A stretch of DNA of 64,000 nt. Origin: Flavobacteriales bacterium UBA952 (GTDB lineage: Bacteria > Bacteroidota > Bacteroidia > Flavobacteriales_D > Crocinitomicaceae). Every line of letters begins with the position of its first letter. Position 1 is the stretch's first letter. Location of the stretch: NCBI GenBank assembly GCA_002293185.1, contig DBCS01000004.1, positions 372,001-436,000 of the forward strand, written 5' to 3'. Position numbers and translations under genes: made by a program. Positions 8,741-17,353 of the stretch are shown here, in pieces. The notes below the pieces were generated by a model, which saw nothing but the letters and a program-made list of their open reading frames with translations, searched no databases and had not been told where the DNA came from.

Positions 8741-9097
8741 TTATTTTGTAAAATTCTTTTTCTCACGGATACGTGCTGACTTACCTGTACGCTCGCGGAA
8801 GTAGAAGATACGGGCTCTACGAACTGCACCGCGTTTAACGATGGTAATGGTTTCGATGAAAGGAGAATGAACGGGTAAAATACGCTCTACACCAATGTTA
8901 CCAGACATTTTACGAATCGTAAAAGTTTCTGTTGCACCAGCGCCACGACGTTGTAAAACAACACCTTGGAATTGTTGGATACGCTCTTTGCTTCCCTCAA
9001 CAATACGGTATGATACAATAATGGTGTCACCGGCTCCAAAGGCTGGTAATTCATTCTTAGCGATTAGCTCCTGCTCGATTTGTTTAATGACGTTCAT
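8741..9097 (-). CDS. rplS: 50S ribosomal protein L19
   Basis: 118 residues. L19 sits at the 30S-50S interface of the large subunit. The sequence is diagnostic: KQIEQELIAK at the start, GDTIIVSYRIVEGSKERIQQFQG, VVLQRRGAG, the IGVERILPVHSPFIETI segment, and RRARIFYFRERTGKSARI near the end. The frame is open to 9121, but the canonical start M-N-V-I-K-Q at ATG 9097 is chosen. The promoter at 9135-9142 lies 37 bases upstream, and a terminator follows the gene. It appears to be a single-gene unit. Confidence 0.97.
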   Translation of the reverse strand: MNVIKQIEQELIAKNELPAFGAGDTIIVSYRIVEGSKERIQQFQGVVLQRRGAGATETFTIRKMSGNIGVERILPVHSPFIETITIVKRGAVRRARIFYFRERTGKSARIREKKNFTK

Positions 9098-9134
9098 CTC
9101 TGAAAATTTAGCCCGATTCAACTGAACGGGGGTG

Positions 9135-9142
9135 CAATATTA
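9135..9142 (-). promoter_or_regulatory. Promoter of rplS
   Basis: The -7 box is TAATATTG, one mismatch from TAnnTTTG, followed by CACCCCC. A perfect -33 TTTG (9160-9163 on the minus strand) lies 17 bases upstream. The TTGCACCC context is characteristic of strong Bacteroidota promoters and is also seen before ndk and the tRNA here. Confidence 0.6.
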
Positions 9143-9189
9143 CAAATTATTTCTGATTCCAAATACAGTAATGCTGTTTTTTTTAGCCT

Positions 9190-9576
9190 TTAAATGTAAA
9201 CAGCAAGCAAAAATAGCATGATCGCCACTGCTGCATAAATCAAAATTAACTGAACGCGCATACCGCGCTGAACCGAAATATTGTTTTGCTCTTTTACTTC
9301 GAGCTCCATGTGCTCTTCAGGTTTGATCCCAAATACTTGCATCCAGTCTATTGGTTGGGTAGCGATGGAGAGTTGATCTCCAGCATGTAATTCGACTAAA
9401 CCCCGATGCGGCGCGCCATTGACGAAAAGTGGGTGTTGGCTGGCTCTGTTCGCAACCAAAATATGGCCTCTCCCATCGTTGTATAGTAAGGCATGAAAAG
9501 GAGCACTGTGGTCACTTGTGAGTTGTAAAGCATTGCTCGGATGACTCCCTACACTGTAATACCTCAATGTTTCCAT
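9190..9576 (-). CDS. FHA-domain-like protein with C-terminal membrane anchor
   Basis: About 128 residues from ATG 9576; an upstream in-frame extension to 9624 is rejected because it crosses the promoter region. The body resembles a forkhead-associated domain, a phosphothreonine-binding fold: YYSVGSHPSNALQL at the start, then ANRASQHPLFVNG and LHAGDQLSI. A single transmembrane helix (VQLILIYAAVAIMLFLLAVYI) ends the protein, so the domain faces the cytoplasm with a short tail. No kinase neighbour is visible. A -7-like box TAATTTTA (9582-9589, minus strand) lies only five bases before the ATG, suggesting a leaderless message. Diverges from parA. Confidence 0.6.
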   Translation of the reverse strand: METLRYYSVGSHPSNALQLTSDHSAPFHALLYNDGRGHILVANRASQHPLFVNGAPHRGLVELHAGDQLSIATQPIDWMQVFGIKPEEHMELEVKEQNNISVQRGMRVQLILIYAAVAIMLFLLAVYI

Positions 9577-9737
9577 GTTTGTAAAATTAGTGAAAAAAGT
9601 ACTGCAAATTGTTCGGGTTAACAAACTGGTTTTGAATGATATTGACAGAAATAGCTTCTAAATGGTTAATAAGTTCCTTTTGCTTGCAAGAAAAGTATGC
9701 AGAACAACTTGTAATTTTATAGTTCAATTAATCAATT

Positions 9738-10550
9738 ATGGGTAAAATTATTGCCATTGCCAATCAAAAAGGGGGCGTCGGGAAAACAACCACTGCAATA
9801 AATTTGGGTGGGTGTCTGGGTGTGCTTGAATACAAGACACTCATTGTCGATGCTGACCCTCAGGCAAATGCAACTTCCGGCACCGGTTTTGACCCTAAAT
9901 CCGTTAAAAATATTTACGATTGCTTGGTCAACGACCGCCCTGCCCAAGAAGCCATATTAGAAACCAATAACCCAAACCTTTTTATTCTTCCCTCCCATGT
10001 GGACCTCGTTGGAGCTGAATTAGAAATGATCAATATGCCCAACAGAGAATACCTGCTGAGAGCTGCCCTTGATCAAATTAAAGACGATTACGATTTTATC
10101 CTCATCGACTGCTCTCCTTCCCTGGGGTTGATTACCGTCAATGCGCTTGTTGCTGCCGACTCCGTAATGATCCCTGTTCAATGTGAATATTTTGCGTTAG
10201 AAGGGCTCAGTAAACTGCTCAACACGATCAAAATTGTTCAAGGTAGGCTTAATCCAGAACTTGAAATCGAAGGAATGATCCTCACTATGTATGACACCCG
10301 CTTGCGTTTGGCCAATCAGGTAGTCGACGAAGTAAAAACACATTTTCAAGAATTGGTTTTCGACACCGTAATTCACCGAAATACCACCTTAAGCGAAGCG
10401 TCTAGCCATGGCAACACGGTCGTTATGCACGATGCCTCTTCCAAAGGCGCTGTAAACTACCTTAATTTTGCACGAGAACTCCTGCAAAAAAACAACCGTA
10501 CCAAAATCGGAAATGACGACAAAATTATCGAGATAGACCATGAGCTCTAA
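9738..10550 (+). CDS. parA: Chromosome-partitioning ATPase ParA (Soj)
   Basis: 270 residues. The deviant Walker A motif KGGVGKTTTAINLG with its signature lysine lies at residues 11-17. The switch region VDADPQANAT and DYDFILIDCSPSLG (Walker B) follow, then EYFALEGL, all diagnostic of ParA/Soj. It binds DNA as an ATP dimer and works with ParB to segregate the chromosome origin. It overlaps parB by 11 bases. The upstream region holds TAATTTTA (9712-9719) as a possible weak -7 box. No canonical parS site is recognised nearby. The parAB pair is often, though not always, near the origin. Confidence 0.96.
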   Translation: MGKIIAIANQKGGVGKTTTAINLGGCLGVLEYKTLIVDADPQANATSGTGFDPKSVKNIYDCLVNDRPAQEAILETNNPNLFILPSHVDLVGAELEMINMPNREYLLRAALDQIKDDYDFILIDCSPSLGLITVNALVAADSVMIPVQCEYFALEGLSKLLNTIKIVQGRLNPELEIEGMILTMYDTRLRLANQVVDEVKTHFQELVFDTVIHRNTTLSEASSHGNTVVMHDASSKGAVNYLNFARELLQKNNRTKIGNDDKIIEIDHEL

Positions 10551-11442
10551 CGCAAAAAAACAGCCGGCTTTAGGCCGTGGCCTCAGTGCACTACTTCAAA
10601 ATGCCGACACAGACATCACCACTGCCAGTGCTTTACCTGCAGGTGCTGTGGCGCTTTTAGCTATCAATTTAATCGAAGCCAATCCATTCAATCCGCGCAC
10701 CCATTTTGAACGCACTGCACTAGAAGAACTCAAAACTTCCATTCAAACACACGGCATTATTCAGCCGCTCACCGTCAGAAAAATGGGCCGTGACCGCTAC
10801 CAACTCATCTCAGGAGAACGTCGTTTTAGAGCAGCTCAGCTTGCTGGCCTTACTGAAGTACCAGCTTACGTACGTATAGCCAATGATCAAACCATGCTCG
10901 AGATGGCACTTGTTGAGAATATCCAAAGAGAAGACCTCAATGCAATTGAAATAGCGCTTTCTTATGAGCGGCTCTTGGAAGAGTGTAAACTCACGCAAGA
11001 GCAACTTTCTGAAAAAGTAGCCAAATCACGTTCGCACATTGCCAACCACTTGCGCTTACTCAAACTACCAGACGCCATTCAAGCTGCTGTACGCGACAAA
11101 CAAGTCTCCATGGGGCATGCGCGTGCCTTGCTTGCTTTGCCCTCCGAAAAAGAACAATTACTCGTCTTAACGCGCATACTGAATGAACAACTTTCTGTTC
11201 GAGATGTAGAAGCACTTACAAAACCCGACCAACACAAAAGCACAGCTACTAAATCTGTTGTTCCGAAAGCAAAAATAAGCTTAAGCACCACTGAAAAGCT
11301 TTATTTATCTTACCTAACAGCTCAACTAGGAACAAAAGTAAGTATCGATAAATCTCCTGATGGCAAAGGCAAGCTCGTGGTTCATTTTACTCAGGAGTCC
11401 GAATTACAGCGCATCATTGAACTGCTTAAGAAATCAGAATGA
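10540..11442 (+). CDS. parB: Chromosome-partitioning protein ParB
   Basis: 300 residues. The start KKQPALGRGLSALLQ is the classic ParB N-terminus that stimulates ParA. The ParB/sulfiredoxin-type CTPase domain follows, with NPFNPRTHFE, GIIQPLTVRK, and the motif GERRFRAAQLAG near residue 91, then VENIQREDLNAIE. A helix-turn-helix (LSEKVAKSRSHIANHLRLL) reads parS. The C-terminal part is the dimerisation region. It overlaps parA by 11 bases and the next gene by four (ATGA), so the three are one translationally linked operon. Confidence 0.96.
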   Translation: MSSNAKKQPALGRGLSALLQNADTDITTASALPAGAVALLAINLIEANPFNPRTHFERTALEELKTSIQTHGIIQPLTVRKMGRDRYQLISGERRFRAAQLAGLTEVPAYVRIANDQTMLEMALVENIQREDLNAIEIALSYERLLEECKLTQEQLSEKVAKSRSHIANHLRLLKLPDAIQAAVRDKQVSMGHARALLALPSEKEQLLVLTRILNEQLSVRDVEALTKPDQHKSTATKSVVPKAKISLSTTEKLYLSYLTAQLGTKVSIDKSPDGKGKLVVHFTQESELQRIIELLKKSE

Positions 11443-11978
11443 AGTTTGCGCTTTATTTCTTATTACTCGCACCATCTGTTTTTGGGCAGGACATTATACA
11501 GCGAAAAGACAGCCTCCAACTTCAATACCACCAAAAAAGCATGCTTTATTCAGCGCTCATTCCGGGCTGGGGGCAAATCAGAAACACCATAGACGCGCCC
11601 CAACACAACAATGCAATTTGGAAAGTCCCCCTGATCTATGGAGGCTTAGGTGTTGCTGGGTATTTTTTAGTGAGTAACCAGCAAACCCAACTCAAGCTCA
11701 AGCAAGAATACACCAACAGAATCAACGGAGGTAATCTAGACCCAACATGGGCAGCCTACGATGACCCTGCTATTTTACAGCTTTACCGGCAGTACCTTGA
11801 CTGGCGAGACCTCTCCATCCTTGGTTTTGCTGCAATGTACCTCTTTCAGATTGCCGATGCCGGTGCAGAAGCACATTTTGTACATTTTGACACCAACCCT
11901 GACTTGAGCATCTCTATTGAACCTAATTTTGCACCATATCAGTACCTCGGCGCCAAAATTCAACTCACATTTCGTTGA
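11439..11978 (+). CDS. DUF5683 family membrane protein
   Basis: 179 residues with signal peptide MKFALYFLLLAPSVFGQ. The landmarks are those of the Bacteroidota family DUF5683: SMLYSALIPGWGQIRN, WKVPLIYGGLGVAGYF, then YRQYLDWRDLSILGFAAMYLFQIADAGAEAHF. The last motif, an aspartate in a membrane helix followed by histidine, is conserved in the family as I know it. Function is unknown. Its fixed position after parB in many Bacteroidota suggests an envelope role tied to growth or division, which is inference. The ATG overlaps the parB stop by four bases. Confidence 0.85.
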   Translation: MKFALYFLLLAPSVFGQDIIQRKDSLQLQYHQKSMLYSALIPGWGQIRNTIDAPQHNNAIWKVPLIYGGLGVAGYFLVSNQQTQLKLKQEYTNRINGGNLDPTWAAYDDPAILQLYRQYLDWRDLSILGFAAMYLFQIADAGAEAHFVHFDTNPDLSISIEPNFAPYQYLGAKIQLTFR

Positions 11979-11985
11979 TAAATTG

Positions 11986-11993
11986 TATCTTTA
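11986..11993 (+). promoter_or_regulatory. -7-like box TATCTTTA before dapB
   Basis: One mismatch from TAnnTTTG and only four bases before the dapB ATG, implying a start site at or beside the ATG (leaderless). No clear -33 element. It could drive dapB-lepB-wbqC apart from parAB. Confidence 0.4.
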
Positions 11994-11997
11994 AACC

Positions 11998-12714
11998 ATG
12001 AGAATAGCACTGCTCGGTTACGGCAAGATGGGTAAAGCCATTGAAACTATTGCCCTCGAAAGAGGCCACGAAATTGTAGCAAAAATTAATTCTCAACTAC
12101 CACTAGACCATATCAATTGGACAACCGTAGATGTCTGTATTGAATTTACCCAGCCATCCCTAGCACCGGGTCATATCGCATATTGCGCCAACAAGCAAAT
12201 TCCAATTGTAGTGGGCACCACTGCATGGCAAGAAAAGCTTGAGCAAGTCAAAAAAGAGGTCCTCAAAGCGAATAGTGCCTTGCTTTATGCCAGTAATTTT
12301 AGTGTTGGTGTTAATTTGTTTTTTGAATTGAACAGACAATTCGCTCGGCTAATGAAAAATCATAGCGATTATCAAATTAAGGCCTCAGAAACCCATCATG
12401 TTCAAAAACTAGATGCCCCAAGCGGAACAGCTGTGAGCCTATTAGAAGAGATCCTACAAATTAACCCCCATTACAATAGCTGGTCGCTAGACCACGTCAC
12501 TCAAGCCCAGCAAATACCTGTCCAAGCCAAACGCATTCCAGACGTTCCCGGTACACACGAAATTCGCTACGACAGCGATATAGACACCATTCGAATCGAA
12601 CACATTGCCCATTCGCGCAAAGGATTTGCTATCGGCGCTGTACTTGCAGCAGAATTCATTTATCAACGCAAAGGCATTTACACCATGGCCGATGTCCTAA
12701 AAAATAACCTATGA
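11998..12714 (+). CDS. dapB: 4-hydroxy-tetrahydrodipicolinate reductase
   Basis: 238 residues. It reduces 4-hydroxy-tetrahydrodipicolinate with NAD(P)H in the diaminopimelate pathway, which supplies lysine and cell-wall cross-links. The N-terminal nucleotide-binding motif is LLGYGKMGKAIE. The active-site segment ETHHVQKLDAPSGTA holds the general-acid histidine pair, the lysine, and the loop that binds the substrate carboxylates. SNFSVGVNLFFEL is also diagnostic. It is slightly short for the family (about 240-270), as is usual in Bacteroidota. It overlaps lepB by four bases (ATGA). Confidence 0.95.
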   Translation: MRIALLGYGKMGKAIETIALERGHEIVAKINSQLPLDHINWTTVDVCIEFTQPSLAPGHIAYCANKQIPIVVGTTAWQEKLEQVKKEVLKANSALLYASNFSVGVNLFFELNRQFARLMKNHSDYQIKASETHHVQKLDAPSGTAVSLLEEILQINPHYNSWSLDHVTQAQQIPVQAKRIPDVPGTHEIRYDSDIDTIRIEHIAHSRKGFAIGAVLAAEFIYQRKGIYTMADVLKNNL

Positions 12715-14564
12715 GTTTTCTTTTTTATTATTTATTTCTTTTAGTTCATCCCTATTTAGCGCAATGGAACCGTATGTTCCCCAAACTTGGACGCAAATCA
12801 TGGGAAGCAATGGTTCCGGGCTACAATTATTTTATCCTCTATAAGGAGGTCCTTCACAAACCGTGGTGGTCTTTGCTTTTGATTTTTCCAGGTGTACATA
12901 TTGTCATGTGGATGACTATCAATGTAAGTGTGCTGCGTCGTTTTGGTTTCTATAGCTTTAAAGAGACCCTACAAGGCCTTTTCTTTCCCTATTTGCTGTT
13001 TTCCAACATCGCTAAAAACAAAAATTTAAGTTATGGGCCAGCTACCAATTGGGCAAACTCCAAGGAACTAGAACAGCGCAAATGGGGAGACCACATCGTT
13101 CTTTTTATGGCACTACCTATTATCGGTCATGCGCTAGCTTTTGTTCTAGATAAAGTGTCCAGAGACAAACCAGGGGCCAAGCCGCGCGTCAAAGAATACG
13201 GAGATTCTTTTGTTTGGGCTTTGGTTGCTGCAGCAGTGATCCGCACCTACACATTTGAACCGTTTCAAATCCCGACAGGCTCCATGGAAAAAACCATGGT
13301 GGTTGGCGACTTTCTTTTTGTCAATAAATTGGCCTATGGCTCAAAAGTACCCATTACGCCTCTCTCCTACCCTTTGGTTCATAATATTGTACCACTGGTC
13401 AATATCAAGTCTTACCTTACCTGGGAAAAGGGTGCCTATACCAGGCTTCCAGGCTGGAGTAAAATTGAGCGCAACGACGTCGTTGTCTTTAACTTTCCAT
13501 CCGGAGACACCGCCATTCTGGACCCCAGAACGCCTAGTGGCCTAATGGGTCATGACTTTCATGGCTTGATCAACCAAGAGGCGTTTAGTCAATTTATTAA
13601 TTCGAAACGCAATCAAAACCTCAACGAGCTCGATTCACTTGGGCAACAAAATTTATACAACGAATACATTGCTGGTTTTGAAAACTGGAAAACGCAAGCG
13701 CGGGCTCATTTTTCGCAAGGGTACTTTCCGCTTAATTCTCCCGAATACGCCAATGGCCTCACCCATGGGGGGCTCATTCATAGACCCGTAGACAAACGAG
13801 AAAACTACATCAAACGCTGCGTGGGTCTTCCTGGAGATGCACTTGAAATACAAAACTCTGTTCTTTTTGTCAATGGGAAGCCAGCCTTTGTTGCGCCCGG
13901 TCAGGCTTTATTGTATCGCATCGAAAAAACAAAAGTATCGTTCCCCTCTACTGAAGAAATGCTGAGTCGTTATGGCTTAGAAAACTCCTCCGACGGCGCC
14001 AGAACAGACTTCGACCCAAATACAGATGCCCAATACTACATCCTGAACCTTACGCGTCGAGAGAAACAAAAAATAGAAACTGACTTCAAAATTAAATTGG
14101 CAAAAATTCGCTATCCGCAGTACAGTGATAATCTGGCCAACCAAATAAGCCCCATGCAGCGCATTTCTAATTTGGATCAATTTCCAAAAGATTTAAATGT
14201 CAACAACACCATGACTGATTTTCAGCGTTTCCAAATCCCCAAAAAAGGACAGCGCATTACAATCAACAGCCAGAATATTGCATGGTACAAACGCATCATT
14301 AGTGCCTATGAAGGGCATCAGTTAGCCATCAAAGGAGACAAAATTTATATCGATGGCAAACCCGCCACCAGTTACCGTTTTGACATGAACTACTATTGGA
14401 TGATGGGAGACAACCGCTTCCACTCTGCTGACTCCCGAGTTTGGGGCTTTGTTCCTGAAGATCATATTGTGGGCAGGGCATCTTTTATTTGGTTCTCTAA
14501 ATCTCCATTTGTAGATTCATTTTTAGGCATCCGCTTCGATCGAATTTTTCACTTCGTCGTTTAA
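12711..14564 (+). CDS. lepB: Signal peptidase I, long Bacteroidota form
   Basis: 617 residues, about twice the length of the E. coli enzyme. It removes signal peptides at the outer face of the inner membrane. The catalytic serine is Ser191 in FQIPTGSMEKTM and the general-base lysine is Lys368 in NYIKRCVGLPGD. The closing family motif YWMMGDNRFHSADSRVWGFVP lies near residue 560. About 150 residues of extra N-terminal sequence carry membrane helices (PWWSLLLIFPGVHIVMWM), and a long insertion separates the serine and lysine boxes; both are normal for the phylum. It overlaps dapB and is followed after one base by wbqC. Confidence 0.95.
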   Translation: MSFLFYYLFLLVHPYLAQWNRMFPKLGRKSWEAMVPGYNYFILYKEVLHKPWWSLLLIFPGVHIVMWMTINVSVLRRFGFYSFKETLQGLFFPYLLFSNIAKNKNLSYGPATNWANSKELEQRKWGDHIVLFMALPIIGHALAFVLDKVSRDKPGAKPRVKEYGDSFVWALVAAAVIRTYTFEPFQIPTGSMEKTMVVGDFLFVNKLAYGSKVPITPLSYPLVHNIVPLVNIKSYLTWEKGAYTRLPGWSKIERNDVVVFNFPSGDTAILDPRTPSGLMGHDFHGLINQEAFSQFINSKRNQNLNELDSLGQQNLYNEYIAGFENWKTQARAHFSQGYFPLNSPEYANGLTHGGLIHRPVDKRENYIKRCVGLPGDALEIQNSVLFVNGKPAFVAPGQALLYRIEKTKVSFPSTEEMLSRYGLENSSDGARTDFDPNTDAQYYILNLTRREKQKIETDFKIKLAKIRYPQYSDNLANQISPMQRISNLDQFPKDLNVNNTMTDFQRFQIPKKGQRITINSQNIAWYKRIISAYEGHQLAIKGDKIYIDGKPATSYRFDMNYYWMMGDNRFHSADSRVWGFVPEDHIVGRASFIWFSKSPFVDSFLGIRFDRIFHFVV

Positions 14565-14565
14565 A

Positions 14566-15156
14566 ATGCTGGTCTTACCGAGCGCCTACTTTCCATCACT
14601 TGCCTATATCCGTGCCCTTCTTAACCAGTCGGATATTTGCATTGATTTACACGAGCATTTTGTCAAACAAAGTATCCGCACGCGTGCAGAAATACTCGGA
14701 GCCAACGGTATTCTCCAACTCAACGTACCCATTATACACGTTGCGCACGCCAAACAAACGGTTGCTGTACTTCAGATAGACAATAGTAAGAACTGGCAAG
14801 CGGAGCACTTGCGCTCCATCACAAGCGCTTATGCCAATGCGCCTTATTTTGAACATTATGCCTACGACATCCAGCTCATTTTCGAACAACGCTATTTGTA
14901 TGTTTTCGAGCTTAATAAAGCAATACTAGAGTGGGTCAATTCAGCACTAGATTTGCAATTAAAAATTTCATTGAGTACTGAATTTACAGGGCAAACACCT
15001 ACTGACAAAAAAGCATGGCTTGGAAGAGCACCCATGACAACTCCTGTGTACCGGCAAGTTTTTAGTGAGCAACATGAATTTGTTCAGAACCTGTCGGTTC
15101 TTGACGGTCTAATGAACGAGGGCCCTATGCTCAGGGCTCATTTTTTGCCAAGGTAA
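14566..15156 (+). CDS. WbqC-like family protein
   Basis: 196 residues. PSAYFPSLAYIRALL at the start and NWQAEHLRSITSAYANAPYFEHY are the signatures of the WbqC-like family. This family is found in O-antigen and surface glycan clusters and, in Bacteroidota, directly after lepB. The biochemical role is not established. It starts one base after lepB. Its last 13 codons contain a hairpin followed by six T residues, and its 3' end overlaps the opposing gene by 48 bases. Confidence 0.85.
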   Translation: MLVLPSAYFPSLAYIRALLNQSDICIDLHEHFVKQSIRTRAEILGANGILQLNVPIIHVAHAKQTVAVLQIDNSKNWQAEHLRSITSAYANAPYFEHYAYDIQLIFEQRYLYVFELNKAILEWVNSALDLQLKISLSTEFTGQTPTDKKAWLGRAPMTTPVYRQVFSEQHEFVQNLSVLDGLMNEGPMLRAHFLPR

Positions 15157-15978
15157 GCGCAACACAATTGGATGTAATGCACTGGCATCAGTGGCCAGAA
15201 GGTCTCCGTTCGAGGAAAAACTAATAAGTCTAGGCTCCGCGATACTATTCGGTAAAAAATGTCGGGATATGAGCTGCCCGTTTTGATCTAAAATCACGAC
15301 TTCTCCGCTCGCTGCCAAAAGATAAATCTCATTGGACTGAGGATGTATAGCCATAGAAATAGGGTCAAACAACAATTCTTTGCTGTCAAAAGAAAAGAGC
15401 GGAACTTGACTCAATTGTCTTTTTAAAACATGAAAAGTTCTACAAGTAAAGTGACGTTCGCCGTTTTCCAACAAACCTGATTGCAAAAGTAACAAGCGCT
15501 TCAAAGAAGGATGGTAACAGAGCAATTGATGACTTCCAGCTTCATTTTTTAGCGGATAAGTTTGAGCGGTGGTATTGGAAAAAGGCGCATTTAAAAAATG
15601 TAATTCTTGCGCTTCATCTAAATAAACCAGCGTGGAATCAAAACCCGTTATTTGCGTCATTTTGACGTCTTCAAATGTTGTCGTTAACGGCACAAATGTG
15701 TTGTCTATGTTGTCGTAACGCACCAAATGCAAGGAATCTTGGCTAATGGCAAAAGATTGTAATGAATCAAGCGCAGTGAGCGCAGTAAAGGGCTGAACAC
15801 CAATTGGTAAATACTGAGCGTGTAGCGGGTGTTCAAAATCTATAAACCCTTGCTCTTTTGGGATGCTATTTGCAATTTTCGCATAATAGTTTTCTATTCC
15901 TTCTTGCTGGATGGAACGGGCCGCAATAAAGGAAATCGTGGCGAGTACAAACGAAAAAAAATATTGCGTTCTAGTCAT
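15109..15978 (-). CDS. Uncharacterised exported protein, propeller-like
   Basis: 289 residues. The N-terminus (YFFSFVLATISFIAARS) is an uncleaved anchor or signal peptide. The rest has short repeating beta-strand units around phrases such as SFAISQDSLHLVRYDN, PISMAIHPQSNEIYLLAASGEVVILDQNGQL and ISFSSNGDLLATD, which look like degenerate beta-propeller blades (NHL/SdiA-regulated type). I do not recognise a named family. The 3' end runs 48 bases into the antisense of wbqC. Two TAnnTTTG boxes lie upstream (15986-15993 and 16003-16010, minus strand). Diverges from the next gene. Confidence 0.6.
   Translation of the reverse strand: MTRTQYFFSFVLATISFIAARSIQQEGIENYYAKIANSIPKEQGFIDFEHPLHAQYLPIGVQPFTALTALDSLQSFAISQDSLHLVRYDNIDNTFVPLTTTFEDVKMTQITGFDSTLVYLDEAQELHFLNAPFSNTTAQTYPLKNEAGSHQLLCYHPSLKRLLLLQSGLLENGERHFTCRTFHVLKRQLSQVPLFSFDSKELLFDPISMAIHPQSNEIYLLAASGEVVILDQNGQLISRHFLPNSIAEPRLISFSSNGDLLATDASALHPIVLRLPWQKMSPEHRALVH
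15118..15146 (+). terminator. Intrinsic terminator inside the 3' end of wbqC
   Basis: GAG-gg-CCCT, loop ATGCTC, AGGGCTC, then A and six T. The stem has a two-base bulge. It lies wholly within the coding sequence, so the T run encodes part of the final residues. It would end the parA-to-wbqC transcript before the opposing gene. Confidence 0.5.
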
Positions 15979-16002
15979 TGAAAAACAAATTTAAATGAAA
16001 AA

Positions 16003-16010
16003 CAAACGTA
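16003..16010 (-). promoter_or_regulatory. -7 box TACGTTTG before the 289-residue protein
   Basis: Exact TAnnTTTG match on the minus strand, 24 bases before ATG 15978. A second exact match, TAAATTTG, lies closer (15986-15993), seven bases before the ATG. Which is used cannot be decided. Confidence 0.4.
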
Positions 16011-16038
16011 ACTGCAAAAAAAGAACGATAAAAGGCCT

Positions 16039-16046
16039 TATTTTTG
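16039..16046 (+). promoter_or_regulatory. -7 box TATTTTTG before the beta-barrel gene
   Basis: Exact TAnnTTTG match, 28 bases before ATG 16075. It lies back-to-back with the minus-strand boxes that serve the opposing gene. Confidence 0.5.
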
Positions 16047-16074
16047 TTTAAATTATTATCGTAAGTTATTGAAC

Positions 16075-16770
16075 ATGAAATATATCAGCCTACTCCTTCT
16101 CCTTTTTTCTCTTGCTTTTAGGTTCTCTGCACAGTTTAGTTATGGCGGCGGGCTCAATTTGACGCGCTTTTTCAATACCCAAACCATTCAAAATCAAAGT
16201 CTTTCTATGCCCGGTATTCATGGTCATTTAGAAATTCCGAGAAGCGGAGATGTTACCCTGTACGGCAGAGTAAGTTATTTATTTCCGAAGGCAAATTACG
16301 ATACCCTTACGAGCTACGTTACGGCACTAGACAACAATACCAACCCTTATATTTTGGCAGTTAACAGCCGCTTCAAAACCAATTATTTCATGATCGAAGG
16401 AGGGAACCGCTATTATATTGGCAACGATTACGACAATGGCTTTGCCGGCTACGGAGGCTCTGGTATCAGTGTGGGAATTGGACAAGTCCGCAAAGCTTAT
16501 GAGTCTACGGATATTTCAGGGCAGTATTTTTGGGAACAAACCCATCAAATCGACAACACCGAAATAAGCGAGGGTCGCGTATTTACCCTTGGAGGCTATC
16601 TACAAGGTGGGCTAAAGTACACCATTCCTGCAATTGGCACGATTTATTCCGACCTTACCCTCAATTACCTATTGCTTGCCAATGCAAATAACAACACTGC
16701 AGCCTCAACAGAATATCTGTCGCCTTTATTTTTTAATTTCACCGTAGGATTTAAGAAAGATATTTATTGA
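16075..16770 (+). CDS. Putative outer-membrane beta-barrel protein
   Basis: 231 residues from ATG 16075; an in-frame TTG at 16069 is less likely. Signal peptide MKYISLLLLLFSLAFRFSAQ. Alternating polar and aromatic residues form predicted strands (DVTLYGRVSYLFP, KTNYFMIEGGNRYYIG, VFTLGGYLQGGLKYTI). The protein ends in a strand with a terminal tyrosine (FFNFTVGFKKDIY), as in proteins recognised by the BAM complex. Function unknown. The 3' end overlaps aroK by 20 bases on opposite strands. Confidence 0.65.
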   Translation: MKYISLLLLLFSLAFRFSAQFSYGGGLNLTRFFNTQTIQNQSLSMPGIHGHLEIPRSGDVTLYGRVSYLFPKANYDTLTSYVTALDNNTNPYILAVNSRFKTNYFMIEGGNRYYIGNDYDNGFAGYGGSGISVGIGQVRKAYESTDISGQYFWEQTHQIDNTEISEGRVFTLGGYLQGGLKYTIPAIGTIYSDLTLNYLLLANANNNTAASTEYLSPLFFNFTVGFKKDIY

Positions 16771-17254
16771 TTTTTAAAGTCTGCTGCAGCGTTTGTGCTA
16801 CTTCCCAAACCTCCGAATGCGCATCTATCGTCAGATCTGCTAGTTTATATACCCCCACACGCTGTTGAAGTAATGATTCAAACGATGCCCAATCTTTGAA
16901 TAGGGGTCTATTGGTGTCGTCTTTGATGCGCTCAAATAGTGATGCAGCTGCTACTTCTAAATAGATGACCCATCCCTTTTGCTTCAGAAGACGCATATTG
17001 CCTTCAAAACAAGGCAAACCACCGCCACAAGCCACCACACAGGGTGTATTGGTAAGTTTCGCTAAAATATCCTGTTCTAAGGCTCTAAAATAACGCTCAC
17101 CGTGTTGTTCAAAGATTTGGTAAATGTTTCTGCCCTCCTGCTGTGCAATTAATTCGTCTGTGTCGTAAAAAGGTGTGTTTAAAGCCAAAGCCAAAGCCTT
17201 CCCGATTGATGATTTACCGCTTCCCATCATTCCAATTAAAAATATTGGCTTCAT
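16751..17254 (-). CDS. aroK: Shikimate kinase
   Basis: About 167 residues from ATG 17254. It phosphorylates shikimate at the 3-hydroxyl with ATP in the route to chorismate. The Walker A motif GMMGSGKSSIGKAL has Lys14. DTDELI binds shikimate and magnesium; RYFRALEQDIL and VVACGGGLPC give the shikimate-binding arginine and the triple-glycine motif; DDTNRPLF is the lid. Upstream in-frame codons exist to 17302, but MKPIFLIGMMGSGKS is the usual start. The 3' ends of aroK and the beta-barrel gene overlap by 20 bases. Confidence 0.94.
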   Translation of the reverse strand: MKPIFLIGMMGSGKSSIGKALALALNTPFYDTDELIAQQEGRNIYQIFEQHGERYFRALEQDILAKLTNTPCVVACGGGLPCFEGNMRLLKQKGWVIYLEVAAASLFERIKDDTNRPLFKDWASFESLLQQRVGVYKLADLTIDAHSEVWEVAQTLQQTLKINKYLS

Positions 17255-17353
17255 GACCATTTTTAGAACCTTGGCTATCAGTGCATTGATTTGTGCACTC
17301 AAAATAATTACGAATTTACCATATATTTCTTTGTGTTATCCAAAGAAAAACCA

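Noticed and set aside
9675..9700. Palindrome CTTGCAAG with near-symmetric flanks upstream of parA, as a parS site
   Set aside because: It does not resemble the GTTTCACGTGAAAC-type parS consensus, and one short dyad is expected by chance.
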